NCBI RefSeq assembly: GCF_000337495.1
Contig: NZ_AOIS01000065.1
Location: 1-35,644 of the forward strand
Length of the DNA stretch: 35,644 nt
Reading direction: 5' to 3'
Source: Haloterrigena salina JCM 13891
GTDB lineage: Archaea > Halobacteriota > Halobacteria > Halobacteriales > Natrialbaceae
This document shows, one piece after another, positions 1 through 8,979 of this stretch; within the stretch, counting starts at the first letter, position 1; the number at the start of each line of letters is the position of its first letter. The position numbers and the translations under genes are program-made. Under the pieces are notes generated by a model. That model did not search any database. It had not been told where the DNA came from and saw only the letters and a program-made list of their open reading frames with translations.

Positions 1-320
1 TGGAACGAGCGCCCGCGGACGCGACCGACCGGGCAGACGCGGACGCAAAACTGTCCGAACTGACCGACCGCATCGACGAACTCGCCGATCAGCTGGCCGC
101 GGTCGAGCGAGAACTCGCGGACCGCGAGCGAGGGACGACCAGCCGGGAGGGCGGCGCCGAGTCGTCGGCGCTCGCCGACCCCGAACTCGCACACAAGATC
201 GTCCACGCGTGCGTTCACTCCGATCGGATCAGCGAGGAAGAGGAACTGCAACTGCTCCGTGACGTCACCGCGATCGGTGCGGCCACGGAGAGAGACGGAA
301 ATTCGGCGAACTCCGTGTAG
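1..320 (+). CDS. C-terminal part of a coiled-coil protein (5' truncated)
   Basis: An open frame enters from the left edge (first full codon at base 3) and stops at TAG 318-320, giving about 105 visible residues. The visible part begins with a heptad-rich, highly charged segment (LSELTDRIDELADQLAAVER), which predicts a coiled coil, followed by a Gly/Ser linker and a compact helical tail rich in Glu and Asp. Acidic composition and strong third-position GC are typical of haloarchaeal genes. The N-terminus is missing, so no family can be assigned; coiled-coil regulators and structural proteins are both possible. It is co-directional with the DUF1616 gene but separated from it by a 333-base CTAG-rich gap, so an operon is unlikely. 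Confidence 0.75.
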   Translation, partial: ERAPADATDRADADAKLSELTDRIDELADQLAAVERELADRERGTTSREGGAESSALADPELAHKIVHACVHSDRISEEEELQLLRDVTAIGAATERDGNSANSV

Positions 321-408
321 GAATCCGACTCACGAACGTTTTCTGCCCGCCGTACTCGTCGGCTCGCAGTCGACCACGACGGACGGACCTACGCTACTCT
401 CACTCGCG

Positions 409-505
409 CTAGTCCCTCCACTAGTGCTAGAGTACTAGCGACCGAACTCGAGTGAGAGCCACTAGTGCACTAGTATCACTAGTGCGATCGTGGTACCAGC
501 GCTAG
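409..505. promoter_or_regulatory. Cluster of eight CTAG tetramers in an intergenic region
   Basis: CTAG starts at 409, 421, 427, 435, 462, 470, 479 and 502: eight copies in 97 bases. Several form the longer palindrome ACTAGT (461, 478). CTAG is generally rare in haloarchaeal DNA and is the target of a widespread orphan m4C methyltransferase (established in Haloferax). The cluster fills the 321-653 gap upstream of the DUF1616 gene. A regulatory or methylation-sensitive role is inference. I see no gene in the gap. Confidence 0.55.
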
Positions 506-622
506 TCCGTCGGCTCCGATAGCGGTAGCGGTCGGGAGCCGGACGCCGATCGCTCGGGTGACGGCTGCGAGTGGCGACGACAGCGGGTTGTGGCGACCCG
601 TCGCACGCGACGATCGGTTCGC

Positions 623-628
623 TTTTGG
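623..628 (+). promoter_or_regulatory. Putative TATA-like box for the DUF1616 gene
   Basis: TTTTGG is centred about 28 bases before ATG 654, the spacing expected for a leaderless haloarchaeal transcript. No Shine-Dalgarno sequence lies between the box and the ATG. The match is weak. Confidence 0.35.
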
Positions 629-653
629 GCACGTCCACAGTACGTAGCAGCCA

Positions 654-1733
654 ATGGCTGAGACGCGATCACTGGTGGCACTGCTTCCGCGGCCGGTTCG
701 GACGCTCCCGGCCGATCTCGCCGCCGTGTTCGCACTCGTGGTCCTGACGAACGTCGCCGCGCTCGCGCCCGTGCTCCGCGAGACGTCGCTTCGCGTCCCG
801 CTCGGGCTCGCGTTCGTCCTCTTCGTGCCCGGGTACGCGTTCATCGCGGCGCTGTTTCCCGAAGCCGGCGACGATCCGACCGCCGATCCGGAGGCCGACG
901 GCGATAGCGACGGGGACCTCGCCGACGGTGCGAATCGCGGCCCGCTCCCGGTCGGTTCCTTCCTCGACGATCGGTCGGGGATCGACGGCATCGAACGCGT
1001 CGCCCTCTCCTTCGGCCTCAGCATCGCCGTTACTCCCCTGATCGGTCTCGTGTTGAATTTCACGCCGTGGGGGATCCGGCTGACACCGATCATGCTCGCC
1101 ATCAGCGCGTTCACCGTCGGTGCGGCCGCCGTCGCCGCCGTTCGCCGGTGGGAGCTTCCCCCGGACGAGCGGTTCCGGGTTCCGTATCGCACGTGGTACG
1201 CGGCGGGCCGCGCCGAACTGTTCGAGCCGGACACCCGCGCGGACGCCGCGTTGAACGTCGTGTTGGTCCTCTCCCTACTGCTCGCGGTCGGCAGCGTCGG
1301 CTACGCGGTCGCGGTGCCGCCCGACGGCGAACAGTTCTCGGCCGTCTACCTCCTCACCGAGGACGACGACGGCGAGTTCACGGCCGACAACTACCCGACC
1401 GAGTTCACGCGGGGCGAATCCAAGGAGATCGTCCTTGGGGTCGACAACCACGAACACCGGACCGTCGACTACACCGTCGTGCTGGTCGAACAGCGGGTCT
1501 CGGTCGAGGACAACGAGACGACCGTCGAGGAGCAACGCGAACTCGACCGATTCGAGACCCGGCTCGGCCACAACGAGAGCTGGCACCATCAACACGAACT
1601 CGAGCCGACGATGACCGGGGAGAACGTTCGCCTCGTCTGGCTGCTCTACCCTGGCGGGGACGTCCCCGAGGAGCCGTCGGCGGACACGACGGAGTACTCG
1701 GCGCACCTCTGGGCCAACGTGAGCGAGGAGTAA
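654..1733 (+). CDS. DUF1616-family polytopic membrane protein
   Basis: A 359-aa protein. Hydrophobic segments are visible near residues 20-40, 45-67, 118-138, 143-165 and 198-222, with an acidic Asp/Glu/Gly-rich cytosol- or surface-exposed loop around 70-105. After the last membrane segment comes a soluble domain (about 225-359) with a beta-rich look that contains several N-x-S/T sequons (for example NET, NES, NVS), consistent with a surface-exposed, glycosylated domain. The architecture and the opening FVLFVPGYAF motif fit haloarchaeal DUF1616 proteins, often found near S-layer glycosylation genes; the biochemical function is unknown. The family assignment is from memory of the family pattern. 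ATG 654 is supported by the putative box at 623-628. Confidence 0.7.
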   Translation: MAETRSLVALLPRPVRTLPADLAAVFALVVLTNVAALAPVLRETSLRVPLGLAFVLFVPGYAFIAALFPEAGDDPTADPEADGDSDGDLADGANRGPLPVGSFLDDRSGIDGIERVALSFGLSIAVTPLIGLVLNFTPWGIRLTPIMLAISAFTVGAAAVAAVRRWELPPDERFRVPYRTWYAAGRAELFEPDTRADAALNVVLVLSLLLAVGSVGYAVAVPPDGEQFSAVYLLTEDDDGEFTADNYPTEFTRGESKEIVLGVDNHEHRTVDYTVVLVEQRVSVEDNETTVEEQRELDRFETRLGHNESWHHQHELEPTMTGENVRLVWLLYPGGDVPEEPSADTTEYSAHLWANVSEE

Positions 1734-2162
1734 CGGGACCGACTGAAACTGACAGCCAGCAGGCGATAGCTACTCGAGCGATGGCCGTCGCGGAAGAGGA
1801 GTGCTCGAGCGGACAGCGATCGCGGAGGAAGGGACTCGAGCGACCACTGGTTCTTGGGCGGCCGTCGAGTTCGAGTCGAGCCGGTGTGTTTCGAACCGAC
1901 ACCCGTAACTGAACGTTTCCGTACCGTGACCGGGATCCGCGGCTCCCGTCGTCCGTTCGCGGCAGTAAGAGTCATATTACCGTCACTTGAACGATTCCGT
2001 CCGGATACCGACTGTCGGCCGCGAAAACCGATCCGACCGAACGGGACCGCAGCTGCCGCCATCGGCGACGGCGGCGCCCTGTTCGAACATATTTCGTAAT
2101 TACAGACCGTCCCCCTGACGATAACGGGCGTTTATGACAGGTTTCTCCATGGGTAGGTGTGG
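1734..2162. other. Intergenic region, no gene seen
   Basis: This 429-base gap has no frame with convincing codon use on either strand. It includes scattered CTCGAG sites and, at its end, a candidate promoter for the next gene. Short open frames here are shadows or random. Confidence 0.5.
2131..2136 (+). promoter_or_regulatory. Putative TATA box for the Tat-exported protein
   Basis: TTTATG is centred about 29 bases before ATG 2163. This favours a leaderless start at the ATG over the in-frame GTG at 2157. Confidence 0.45.
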
Positions 2163-3356
2163 ATGACAGATCCCAGTGCGAACGACGCTGATCGACGATT
2201 CGGTCGACGGTCGACGCTCCTCGGCCTCGGGGGGCTCGCTCTCGGCGGTATCGCGAGTGGACCGACCGTTCTCGGTGACGAGGACGAAGGGGCGACGGGC
2301 CAGTACGACGACGAGCGCTCGGGAGCGTCACCGCAACGGTTTCTCAGTCGACTGCGGACCGAAGCGTTCGTCGTCGATATGGACGGAAGCGGTTCGCTCA
2401 CGACCGAGACGCAACTGGTCGGCGATCCGTCAGGGGAGCGCCGAGACGCTGCGGTTCACGTGACGTCCCGCGGCGAGTCTTCCCGCGACTACGTCGCCGC
2501 GGGAATCGACCTCCGAGCGGACTCGCTCACGCTTGCTGATGTCAGCGGCGACGCAGCGATCGCCTACGACTACTACAAGGACGCCGAGACGACCCACCGC
2601 GTGCCCGACGACGCGTTTCTCTTCCTACAGACGGGGCCGACCACGTTCGCCGTCGCGGTCCGCGGCGCCGACGCCGAGCGGTCCGGAACGTGGGAGACGC
2701 GCGCGGTCTCGAGCGAACTGACCGAGGACGGCTGGCGGGCGATCGAGGTCGACACGGGCGAACTCGATCTCGGGAACCTCCAGCGACAGCTCGCCGGCAG
2801 CGGCGTCGAGATCGGCGATATCGGCGGATTGATAGCGATGGTCTCCGGCGGTATCGAGTCCGTCTCGGACCTCGCCCACCGGTTCGGCGGCGACGCGGCC
2901 GTCCTCGGACTGGGGATCGGCACCGGCGCCCTGGACGGCGCGGTGACCGAAGCCTATTACAACGGGCTCGAGGTCGCCGGTGAGAGGCGGCCGCTTCCGG
3001 CCGCGCTCGCCGTGGACCCCTCGTTCAGCGCTCCGCACGGACGGAGCGACGGTCGGTTTACGGCGTCGTTCTCGTTGGCTACGAACGAACAGATCGTTTC
3101 CGCGTCGGATATCGATCCGGATTCGGTCCGGCTCGCCCCCTACTCGCCCGTCTCACCGCCGATACCGGGGTCCCCGTGGGCGGACACCGCCGCGACCGCG
3201 GACGGCGTCGACGTCTCGGACGGTACCGTCCGCGCCGAGTTCGTTCCCGGACAGGTCCGGCGCTCGCTGCAGGGCGACCGGTCACGGCCGCTCGTCGTCT
3301 ACGGCGACTTCGACGTGCCCGAACCGTACACGTTCGTCGGCGTCGGTCACCGCTAG
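2163..3356 (+). CDS. Hypothetical protein with a Tat signal
   Basis: A 397-aa protein starting at ATG 2163 (an in-frame GTG lies 6 bases upstream). The N-terminus carries charged residues, then a twin-arginine motif (GRRSTLLGLGGLALGG), a typical haloarchaeal Tat signal. The mature part is acidic and soluble, with a Gly-rich stretch in the middle (around 195-270) and a beta-rich C-terminal section ending FVGVGHR. I see no known catalytic motif. The protein probably acts outside the membrane, either free or anchored. Its neighbours (a DUF1616 protein, and an ABC export-type system in convergent orientation) do not fix a role. Haloarchaeal surface proteins of this size are often unique, so no function is proposed. 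Confidence 0.75.
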   Translation: MTDPSANDADRRFGRRSTLLGLGGLALGGIASGPTVLGDEDEGATGQYDDERSGASPQRFLSRLRTEAFVVDMDGSGSLTTETQLVGDPSGERRDAAVHVTSRGESSRDYVAAGIDLRADSLTLADVSGDAAIAYDYYKDAETTHRVPDDAFLFLQTGPTTFAVAVRGADAERSGTWETRAVSSELTEDGWRAIEVDTGELDLGNLQRQLAGSGVEIGDIGGLIAMVSGGIESVSDLAHRFGGDAAVLGLGIGTGALDGAVTEAYYNGLEVAGERRPLPAALAVDPSFSAPHGRSDGRFTASFSLATNEQIVSASDIDPDSVRLAPYSPVSPPIPGSPWADTAATADGVDVSDGTVRAEFVPGQVRRSLQGDRSRPLVVYGDFDVPEPYTFVGVGHR

Positions 3357-3447
3357 GACGGCGACCGAAGACGCGGCGCTGTCGGCCGGTTGCGTCCCTT
3401 TTCCGCGACCGTCTCCGGCTCGGGCCGCGGCCCGCACCGTCCCGGAG

Positions 3448-4683
3448 TCACTCCGCGAGGTGCTCGAGGCGAGCGTACCGACTGGTGCGCCAGCCGGCGA
3501 CGGCGGCGCCGAGCGTGCCGACGACGACTGCGATCGCCCCGCCGGCGAGGTAGACGATCGGTGGCGTCCGCAACAGGTTCTCGAAGCCGACCAGCGAGGC
3601 GGCGAGGTGGTTCAAGGCGAACGCGGCCGGCGGCGTCGCGAGCAGTCCGAGGAGGCCGCCACAGAGCCCGAGCACGATCCCCTGGCCGCCGATGATCCCC
3701 GTGAGGAGCCACCGCGAGAGCCCGAGCGCGCGCAACGCCGCCAGCTCCCCGCGCTGTCGGGACGCGACCAGCGCCAGGAGGTTGACCGTCAACACCACGC
3801 CCGCGACGACGGCGAGCACGACGAGGGCGGTCCCGCTGGCCAGCAAGAGGACCTGATCCTCGAACATCGACTCGAACTGTTCCTCGCTCGTGCGCACGTC
3901 GTACTCCGGATGGGCTTCCTGTATCTCGTCGCTGACGGCGCCTCGGTTGGCGCCAGAGGCGACGGTCGCGGTCACGAAGGCCGCGCGATCCGACCCCGTT
4001 GTCCCGGCGATCTCCTGGAGTTCGCTCAGCGGCATCGTCGCGGTCGTGGTCCCCAGGAACTGCGAGTACGACGAGGAAATCCCGACGACGGTAAACTCCT
4101 CCTCGGCCGCGGTCGACGGACTCGTCCCGACGTAGATCGTGTCGCCGACCTCGAGGTCGAACCGCTCGGCCATGCGCGGGTCCACGATCACTTCGCGGGT
4201 CATCGGCCCGTCGTAGTCGCCCTCGCCGTAGTGGACGTCCCCCTCCGAGAAGCCGTCGCCCTCCTCGAGGGTCAGCCCGCCGTGTTCGCCCGGCACCCCG
4301 ACGCCCGAGACGAGTTCGAGCTCCGACGGCTCCGGCTCCGTGCCCACGTAGATCGCGTGAAACGCGATCGGCGACGCGCTCTGGACGTCCTCGCGCTCCT
4401 CGACGTCGGCCGCGAGTTGATGGGAGTCGGCGATCGGGTTCTCCATGCCGCCGCCGGCCGTGAGTTCGACCGCGCCGCCCGAGATCCAGACGTCCTGATC
4501 GGCCTCGTCGAACCGATCCTGTCCGGTCTCGAGGACGCCGAGGCCGAGCCCCGCGAGCAGGGTCACCGCGAGGACGGCCAGTGCGATCGCGACGATCACC
4601 AGTACAGAGCGACCGATCTCGTGGCGGAGCTGGGCCGCCGAGAGGCGCGCGGTCGCGGCGAGTTTGCGGAGTCTGTGAGCCAT
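3448..4683 (-). CDS. ABC transporter permease, FtsX/MacB-like
   Basis: A 411-aa protein that is last in a three-gene minus-strand operon. The pattern is the FtsX/MacB/LolCE permease fold: one N-terminal membrane helix (about 27-49), a large extracellular core domain (about 50-265, MacB periplasmic-core type), then three C-terminal membrane helices (about 270-300, 325-352, 373-398). A permease signature follows the second helix (RQRGELAALRALGLSR). Such systems do not import solutes: they extract lipids or lipoproteins, export peptides, or transmit mechanical force. The ATG at 4683 is only two bases from the upstream gene's stop, so translation is probably coupled. The substrate cannot be read from the sequence. 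Confidence 0.9.
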   Translation of the reverse strand: MAHRLRKLAATARLSAAQLRHEIGRSVLVIVAIALAVLAVTLLAGLGLGVLETGQDRFDEADQDVWISGGAVELTAGGGMENPIADSHQLAADVEEREDVQSASPIAFHAIYVGTEPEPSELELVSGVGVPGEHGGLTLEEGDGFSEGDVHYGEGDYDGPMTREVIVDPRMAERFDLEVGDTIYVGTSPSTAAEEEFTVVGISSSYSQFLGTTTATMPLSELQEIAGTTGSDRAAFVTATVASGANRGAVSDEIQEAHPEYDVRTSEEQFESMFEDQVLLLASGTALVVLAVVAGVVLTVNLLALVASRQRGELAALRALGLSRWLLTGIIGGQGIVLGLCGGLLGLLATPPAAFALNHLAASLVGFENLLRTPPIVYLAGGAIAVVVGTLGAAVAGWRTSRYARLEHLAE

Positions 4684-4685
4684 GG

Positions 4686-5957
4686 TTACTGTCTGAGTTC
4701 GGCGACGACATCCGTTTTCGTCGTGAGATACAGCGGATAGGGCAACGCGAACAGGCCGGCGACGACGGCGATCGCGAGCGCGTACGGGACGAACAGCGGG
4801 TCGGTCGTCGCGATCGGCGACGACGTCACCGTCGACGTCGCGATCCAGTTCGTGACCGCGACGCCCGCGTAGCCGAGCGCGATCCCGACCACGGCGCCGA
4901 CGACCGTCAGCGTCAGCGTCATCACGGCGACGACGGCGAGCCGCGACCGGCCGGGGAAGCCGACCGCCGAGAGGACGGCGAGGGTCTGACGTTCGCGTTC
5001 GACGAGCAGCCCCGTCGCGGTCGTGACGAACAGCGTACAGATGCCGATCCCCACGACCAGCGTGATGAGGCTCGTCGCCAACGCGAGGTCGTCGTCCTGC
5101 AACGCGGCCAGCCCGGGCTCGGTCCCCGACTCGACCGTCGCGTTCGGATACGTCTCCTCGATCGCCTCGTGAGCGCCGTCCGAGTCCGTGCCCACGAGCA
5201 CCTGATCGGCCAGGTCCTCGTCGTCGGCGCCGGTCAGCGTCTGGAGTTCGCTCAATCGGAGGACCACCACCGGGAGACCGTCCGAGAGGCTCGCGGTGTC
5301 GGCGTCCTCGACGGTGGTCACCTCGTAGGTCCCGGCGCTGGCGTTAGCGGTCATCTGCGACCCACTGACCACCAGCGACGCCCCTTCGGACGCATTGAGC
5401 TGGTCGGACGCCGCCGTCGAGAGGACGACGTCGCCGGTCTGGGGGCCGTCGTAGCTCCCGTTCGCGTAGTGGGGATCGCCCGGCTCGAGGGGCGCCGTCG
5501 GGACGCCGCCGACCGGCGGTGACGACTCGCGCGGGACGACGCCGACGGCCATGACGTTCACCGACTCCTCGCCCTCGGGCGATCGCGCCTGGACGACCTC
5601 CATGAGCACCGGCGTCGCGTAGTCGACGTCGGCCCGGTCGTCGATCGTCTCGGTTCGGTCGTGGACGTCGCTGAGCCGCGGCCCCTCGACCCCGACGACC
5701 GGGGAGAAGGTGCCGCCCTCGTGGGGCACGACGCGGAGGTCGGCCTCGTTGTCGTCGGCCGCCGTGTCGCCCGCGAGCGCGACGCTGATCCCGGTGACGG
5801 TCACGAGCAGCGCGATCGTGATCGCGACGAGACCGACCGTCACGGCCGTCCGGCGCGGCGTCCGTCGGGCCTGCGTGGCGATTCGGCCGGCGGCGAAGCG
5901 AACGATAGCGAGCCAGCGGCGGACTCTCGTGCGCTCGGTCGGCTCCTCATCGACCAT
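4686..5957 (-). CDS. ABC transporter permease, FtsX/MacB-like (second subunit)
   Basis: A 423-aa protein with the same layout as its downstream neighbour: an N-terminal helix (about 38-62), an extracellular domain (about 65-290) and three C-terminal helices (about 298-325, 345-372, 388-412). The motif [18 protein letters not shown] is the conserved cytoplasmic coupling region of this permease class. The two permeases are paralogous but clearly diverged, so the transporter is probably a heterodimer (LolC/LolE-like). Its start overlaps the end of the ATPase gene by 11 bases, a sign of translational coupling. The extracellular domain has sequons, as expected for a haloarchaeal surface domain. 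Confidence 0.9.
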   Translation of the reverse strand: MVDEEPTERTRVRRWLAIVRFAAGRIATQARRTPRRTAVTVGLVAITIALLVTVTGISVALAGDTAADDNEADLRVVPHEGGTFSPVVGVEGPRLSDVHDRTETIDDRADVDYATPVLMEVVQARSPEGEESVNVMAVGVVPRESSPPVGGVPTAPLEPGDPHYANGSYDGPQTGDVVLSTAASDQLNASEGASLVVSGSQMTANASAGTYEVTTVEDADTASLSDGLPVVVLRLSELQTLTGADDEDLADQVLVGTDSDGAHEAIEETYPNATVESGTEPGLAALQDDDLALATSLITLVVGIGICTLFVTTATGLLVERERQTLAVLSAVGFPGRSRLAVVAVMTLTLTVVGAVVGIALGYAGVAVTNWIATSTVTSSPIATTDPLFVPYALAIAVVAGLFALPYPLYLTTKTDVVAELRQ

Positions 5958-6696
5958 CGTCGACCACCGCTCCGTCGAGAAGAGAAATCGCGCGCTCAGT
6001 GCGGTCGACCGCCCGCTCGTCGTGGGTCGCCAGGACGACCGTGCGCTCGGCGGCGGCGTCGACGAGATCGTCGAGGACGGCCATCCCCGTTTCCGTGTCC
6101 AGTTCCCCCGTCGGTTCGTCGGCCAGGATCACGTCGGGGTCGGTCACCAGCGCGCGGGCGATGGCGACGCGTTGCCGTTCGCCGCCGCTGAGTTCGCCGG
6201 GCCGGTGGGTGGTCCGGTCGCCCAGTCCGACCTGCTCGAGCCGCCGTTCGGCCCGTCGGCGTCGTTCCGCTCGGCTGTAGCCCAACTGCACGAGCGGCAG
6301 GGCGACGTTCGCGACGGCCGTCAGCGACGGCAGGAGGTGGAACTGCTGGAAGACGAGGCCGACCCGCTCGCGGCGGAGTCGGGTTCGTTCGCGTTCGGAG
6401 CAGGCGGTGAGGTCGTCCTCGAGGAGTTCGACGGTCCCGTCGTCGGGCACGATCAGGCCGGCGAGCACGTGCAGGACCGTCGACTTCCCGCTGCCGCTGG
6501 GCCCGATCAGCCCGACGACCTCGCCGGTCTCGATCTCGAGGGAGACGTCCTCGAGGGCGGTGACCGACCGATCGGAGCCGGATCCGATCCAGCCGGACCG
6601 CCCATCGTACTCGTGGATGACGCCGTCACAGCGGATCGTGACGGATCGACCGGGCGATACGCGGGCGTCGCTCCTCGCGGACGATTCGCTTGCCAT
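5947..6696 (-). CDS. ABC transporter ATP-binding protein (LolD/MacB type)
   Basis: A 249-aa ATPase, first gene of the operon. Walker A is GPSGSGKST (about residues 84-92), the Q-loop region reads [11 protein letters not shown], the ABC signature is [15 protein letters not shown], and Walker B runs into [11 protein letters not shown], followed by the switch His in ATHDERA. This combination is the MacB/LolD/FtsE subfamily that pairs with FtsX-type permeases, which are encoded directly downstream. The N-terminus has about 35 extra Ser/Arg-rich residues before the core; an internal start is possible but none is clearly better. The ATG at 6696 was chosen by frame length. Confidence 0.92.
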   Translation of the reverse strand: MASESSARSDARVSPGRSVTIRCDGVIHEYDGRSGWIGSGSDRSVTALEDVSLEIETGEVVGLIGPSGSGKSTVLHVLAGLIVPDDGTVELLEDDLTACSERERTRLRRERVGLVFQQFHLLPSLTAVANVALPLVQLGYSRAERRRRAERRLEQVGLGDRTTHRPGELSGGERQRVAIARALVTDPDVILADEPTGELDTETGMAVLDDLVDAAAERTVVLATHDERAVDRTERAISLLDGAVVDDGR

Positions 6697-7060
6697 GTTC
6701 GGATGGGTCGATCGTCACGTCCACCCCTTCGGCCATAGTTTGCATCCGCCTAACTTGGCGCGGGAGAACGCAATCGTCAGGTCCGGGGCGCCGCCGTCGG
6801 TTGTCTCTCGTTCAATTGCGGGTCTCGACCGCTGAAACTGCACTTCCTTCCGATTCGGATTCGGCGGCCGTTACGCGAGCCGTACGCCACCGTCACAACC
6901 TTGATATTTCAGTCGCTTCACGGAATTTTTCTCGAGTACGACCTTTCGATTAGGGCCGATCCCTCCACCATTATCTCTGGTTACGGATGTCCTAACTCCG
7001 TCGAGCGAATAAATATTATATTGAGAAACATTCATTAGTGCTTACTGTAACTGTTGCAGT
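6697..7060. other. Intergenic region upstream of the ABC operon and the zinc-ribbon gene
   Basis: This 364-base divergent region separates the minus-strand ABC operon from the plus-strand microprotein. It becomes AT-rich toward 7010. Apart from the box at 7012-7020 I see no gene or clear repeat. Confidence 0.5.
7012..7020 (+). promoter_or_regulatory. Putative TATA box for the 45-aa zinc-ribbon gene
   Basis: AATATTATA is the most AT-rich box in the region. It lies about 41-49 bases before ATG 7061, which implies a short leader of about 15-20 bases. Confidence 0.5.
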
Positions 7061-7198
7061 ATGGGGGAAAATCTCGAGCAGCAACTGACAGCTGTCTGTC
7101 CGGAGTGTGGCGACGAACGATCCATCAAACAAACCGTCCCGTGGCAACCTGATATCTGTACCTCGTGCGGGTCGAATATTCCGGATTCGAACGCGTGA
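7061..7198 (+). CDS. CPxCG-type zinc-ribbon microprotein (45 aa)
   Basis: A 45-codon gene: ATG 7061, stop TGA 7196-7198. Two knuckles are visible, CPECG (C13, C16) and CTSCG (C33, C36), spaced as in a single zinc ribbon. Haloarchaea encode many such proteins under 70 aa, several needed for stress survival, biofilm or swarming in Haloferax; the exact role of this one is unknown. An AT-rich promoter box precedes it. The same frame stays open for 56 more codons after the TGA, to 7367-7369, with four further cysteines (see findings). It stands alone between the ABC operon and a convergent membrane protein gene. Confidence 0.75.
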   Translation: MGENLEQQLTAVCPECGDERSIKQTVPWQPDICTSCGSNIPDSNA

Positions 7199-7394
7199 TC
7201 CGACGGACGGGGTTGGCAGGCGTGCGGTAGCGGATCGGAAGGTGGCGCTCCGGCGACTGTGACGACTCTCGAACGGCACGGCGACTGCGGCGACGATCGT
7301 CTCGAGGGCGATCGGTACGAACAGTGCTTGGCACCGTCGCCGTACTGTGAACTCTTCGGCGTCGATTGACGGACTCGAGTAGCGCATGCCTCGG

Positions 7395-8189
7395 TCAGCG
7401 ATCCGCGGGCGTCGGCAGGGCGATCCGACGCACGGTCGTAATGCAGGCGCCGACCAGCGTCCCGGTGACCGCGAGCGCCAGCAGACTCGGCCAGTCGACG
7501 AGCGGCACGGGCGGGGACGCCTCGAGGACGACCCGCGCCCACAGCGGGAGGACGAGTACGATTCCGACAACCCAGGCGACGAGCCCCAACTGGAGTCCGA
7601 GCAGCGAGCCGACGAACGGCCGGCGTGCGTAGCGGTCCGGGACGGCCACCGCGACGGCGTAACTCCCTGCGACGCTCGCGACGAGCAGCAGGGCCGCGCT
7701 GGCGAGCGTTCCGTCGGCCCCGACCAGCGCGGCCACGGTCTCGACGCGCCCGGTCGCGGACAACATCGTACCGACGATCGCGGCCGCGACCAACGCTGCA
7801 ACGGGGATACCGAGCCTCGAGACGAACCGTTTCGTGTGTCGCGCTCGCTCCGGGTCGGCCCGAGCGGCCGCCGTGAAGCCGCCGACGGCGAGGCAAAACA
7901 GGAGGATCGACCCGGCGATTCCCGCGAGAGGTCGATTTCGAACGGCCTGGCTATCGAGCGCGTAGTGAAAGGCGAACGGGGTCGCCCAGAGGGAATCGTG
8001 GAACGCGTAGAGTTGCGATCGGAACGCCGGCGCGACGTTGTGGAGGTCCGGGCCCAGCCCCCACACGCCCCCCGCGAGGACGAGCCACAGATCTACCCGT
8101 CGGGCGCGCTCGTCGTGCAACGCGACCGGCGTCGCGAGGACGAGCAGTATCGACGCGCCGACGAGGAAGTGGACGATCGCGGGTGCCAT
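7395..8189 (-). CDS. Polytopic membrane protein, DUF457/YdjM-like metal-dependent hydrolase family
   Basis: A 264-aa protein from ATG 8189; the frame extends upstream, but this Met begins a clean membrane helix (MAPAIVHFLVGASILLVLA), so it is the better start. About seven hydrophobic segments cover the chain. An early HF motif in the first helix and a GPDLHN motif after the third match the His/Asp pattern of the DUF457/YdjM 'membrane-bound metal-dependent hydrolase' family, whose substrate is not firmly known. A second, shorter protein of the same type is encoded at 33730-34236. The gene converges on the 45-aa zinc-ribbon gene. The function stays tentative. Confidence 0.7.
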   Translation of the reverse strand: MAPAIVHFLVGASILLVLATPVALHDERARRVDLWLVLAGGVWGLGPDLHNVAPAFRSQLYAFHDSLWATPFAFHYALDSQAVRNRPLAGIAGSILLFCLAVGGFTAAARADPERARHTKRFVSRLGIPVAALVAAAIVGTMLSATGRVETVAALVGADGTLASAALLLVASVAGSYAVAVAVPDRYARRPFVGSLLGLQLGLVAWVVGIVLVLPLWARVVLEASPPVPLVDWPSLLALAVTGTLVGACITTVRRIALPTPADR

Positions 8190-8657
8190 GGGGATCGGCC
8201 TCGAGACGAGGGTAGCGGGAGTGCGTCGAGAACGGTGGTAAGTGTCATGCGTGCAATCGTAAGGCACAGATTGGGCAGCGGTTGATTTATCGACAATCGT
8301 GGGACTCAGTCTCACCTAATAGTCTTGGAAGAACGACTATCCGCTCGAGGGGTATATCACCGGGCGGCGAGGACGTAATCGTGGCCCTTGCTCGCGACGC
8401 CGCGATGTGGGCCGTCTCGCGGTGGTGTGTCGATCGACACTGGTGTGTCGCGTGCGATGCAGCCCACATTTGCCGACTCGCTTCCAGTACTATTTGTGTG
8501 TCGACCGTCCGTCGGTTACGTCTCGACGCGACAGACTACCGGTCGGGTCTGATGCACTCCTACGGAACTCGAGCGAACGCCCGGTGCGACCGTCGCGGCG
8601 GTGCCGGCCGCACGCGCGGGCACAAGCCACTCGTGGTCTGGCAGCGGACCGTCCGGT
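8190..8657. other. Intergenic region with a perfect 14-base palindrome
   Basis: This 468-base gap has no frame with haloarchaeal codon statistics. It includes a perfect 14-base palindrome at 8427-8440 (GTGTCGATCGACAC), followed by another TGGTGTGTCGCG stretch, so it could hold a dyad operator. No promoter box is convincing. Confidence 0.4.
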
Positions 8658-8891
8658 ATGGTCGACGAGCAGCACGCACGCGACAGTGAACCAGGGCGGT
8701 ACGAGTCTGCCGACCGCAATCGACTGGCGCCGCCGGGGTCGCCGGGCGGGGCGGCAGCGGCGGCGTCGATCCTCTGGGGGCTCGTCGCCTACGTGACCAC
8801 GGGGTCGCTACTCGTGGCCGTGCTCGTGACGCTCGCCGCGCTCACGACGCTCGAGGCGATCGCCGGGTTCACGAGTGAATGGCTCGAGTGA
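8658..8891 (+). CDS. Small membrane protein of unknown function
   Basis: A 77-aa protein from ATG 8658. The first 30 residues are hydrophilic and acidic; the rest is a Gly/Ala-rich hydrophobic hairpin of one to two membrane helices (about 32-68) that ends acidic (SEWLE). Codon use is haloarchaeal. The frame extends upstream to 8601, but without a supported start. I do not recognise the family. It lies directly upstream of the first tRNA-like locus on the same strand, with 88 bases between. Confidence 0.55.
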   Translation: MVDEQHARDSEPGRYESADRNRLAPPGSPGGAAAAASILWGLVAYVTTGSLLVAVLVTLAALTTLEAIAGFTSEWLE

Positions 8892-8979
8892 GCGTCCGGG
8901 TCGGTGACCCGGGACGGTCTCATCTCGTCGTGTGAGCGCCAGTGGCTTTTTGCCCGTGGTCATTGTTTTCACGCGGATA

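Noticed and set aside
3353-4711. Second minus-strand frame of 452 codons overlapping the permease gene
   Set aside because: Arg/Gly/Pro-rich out-of-frame shadow of the permease with no recognisable domain.
2980-4740. Long plus-strand frame of 586 codons across the Tat protein end and the first permease gene
   Set aside because: It is the antisense of a clear FtsX permease and is extremely Arg-rich; it lacks haloarchaeal acidic composition.
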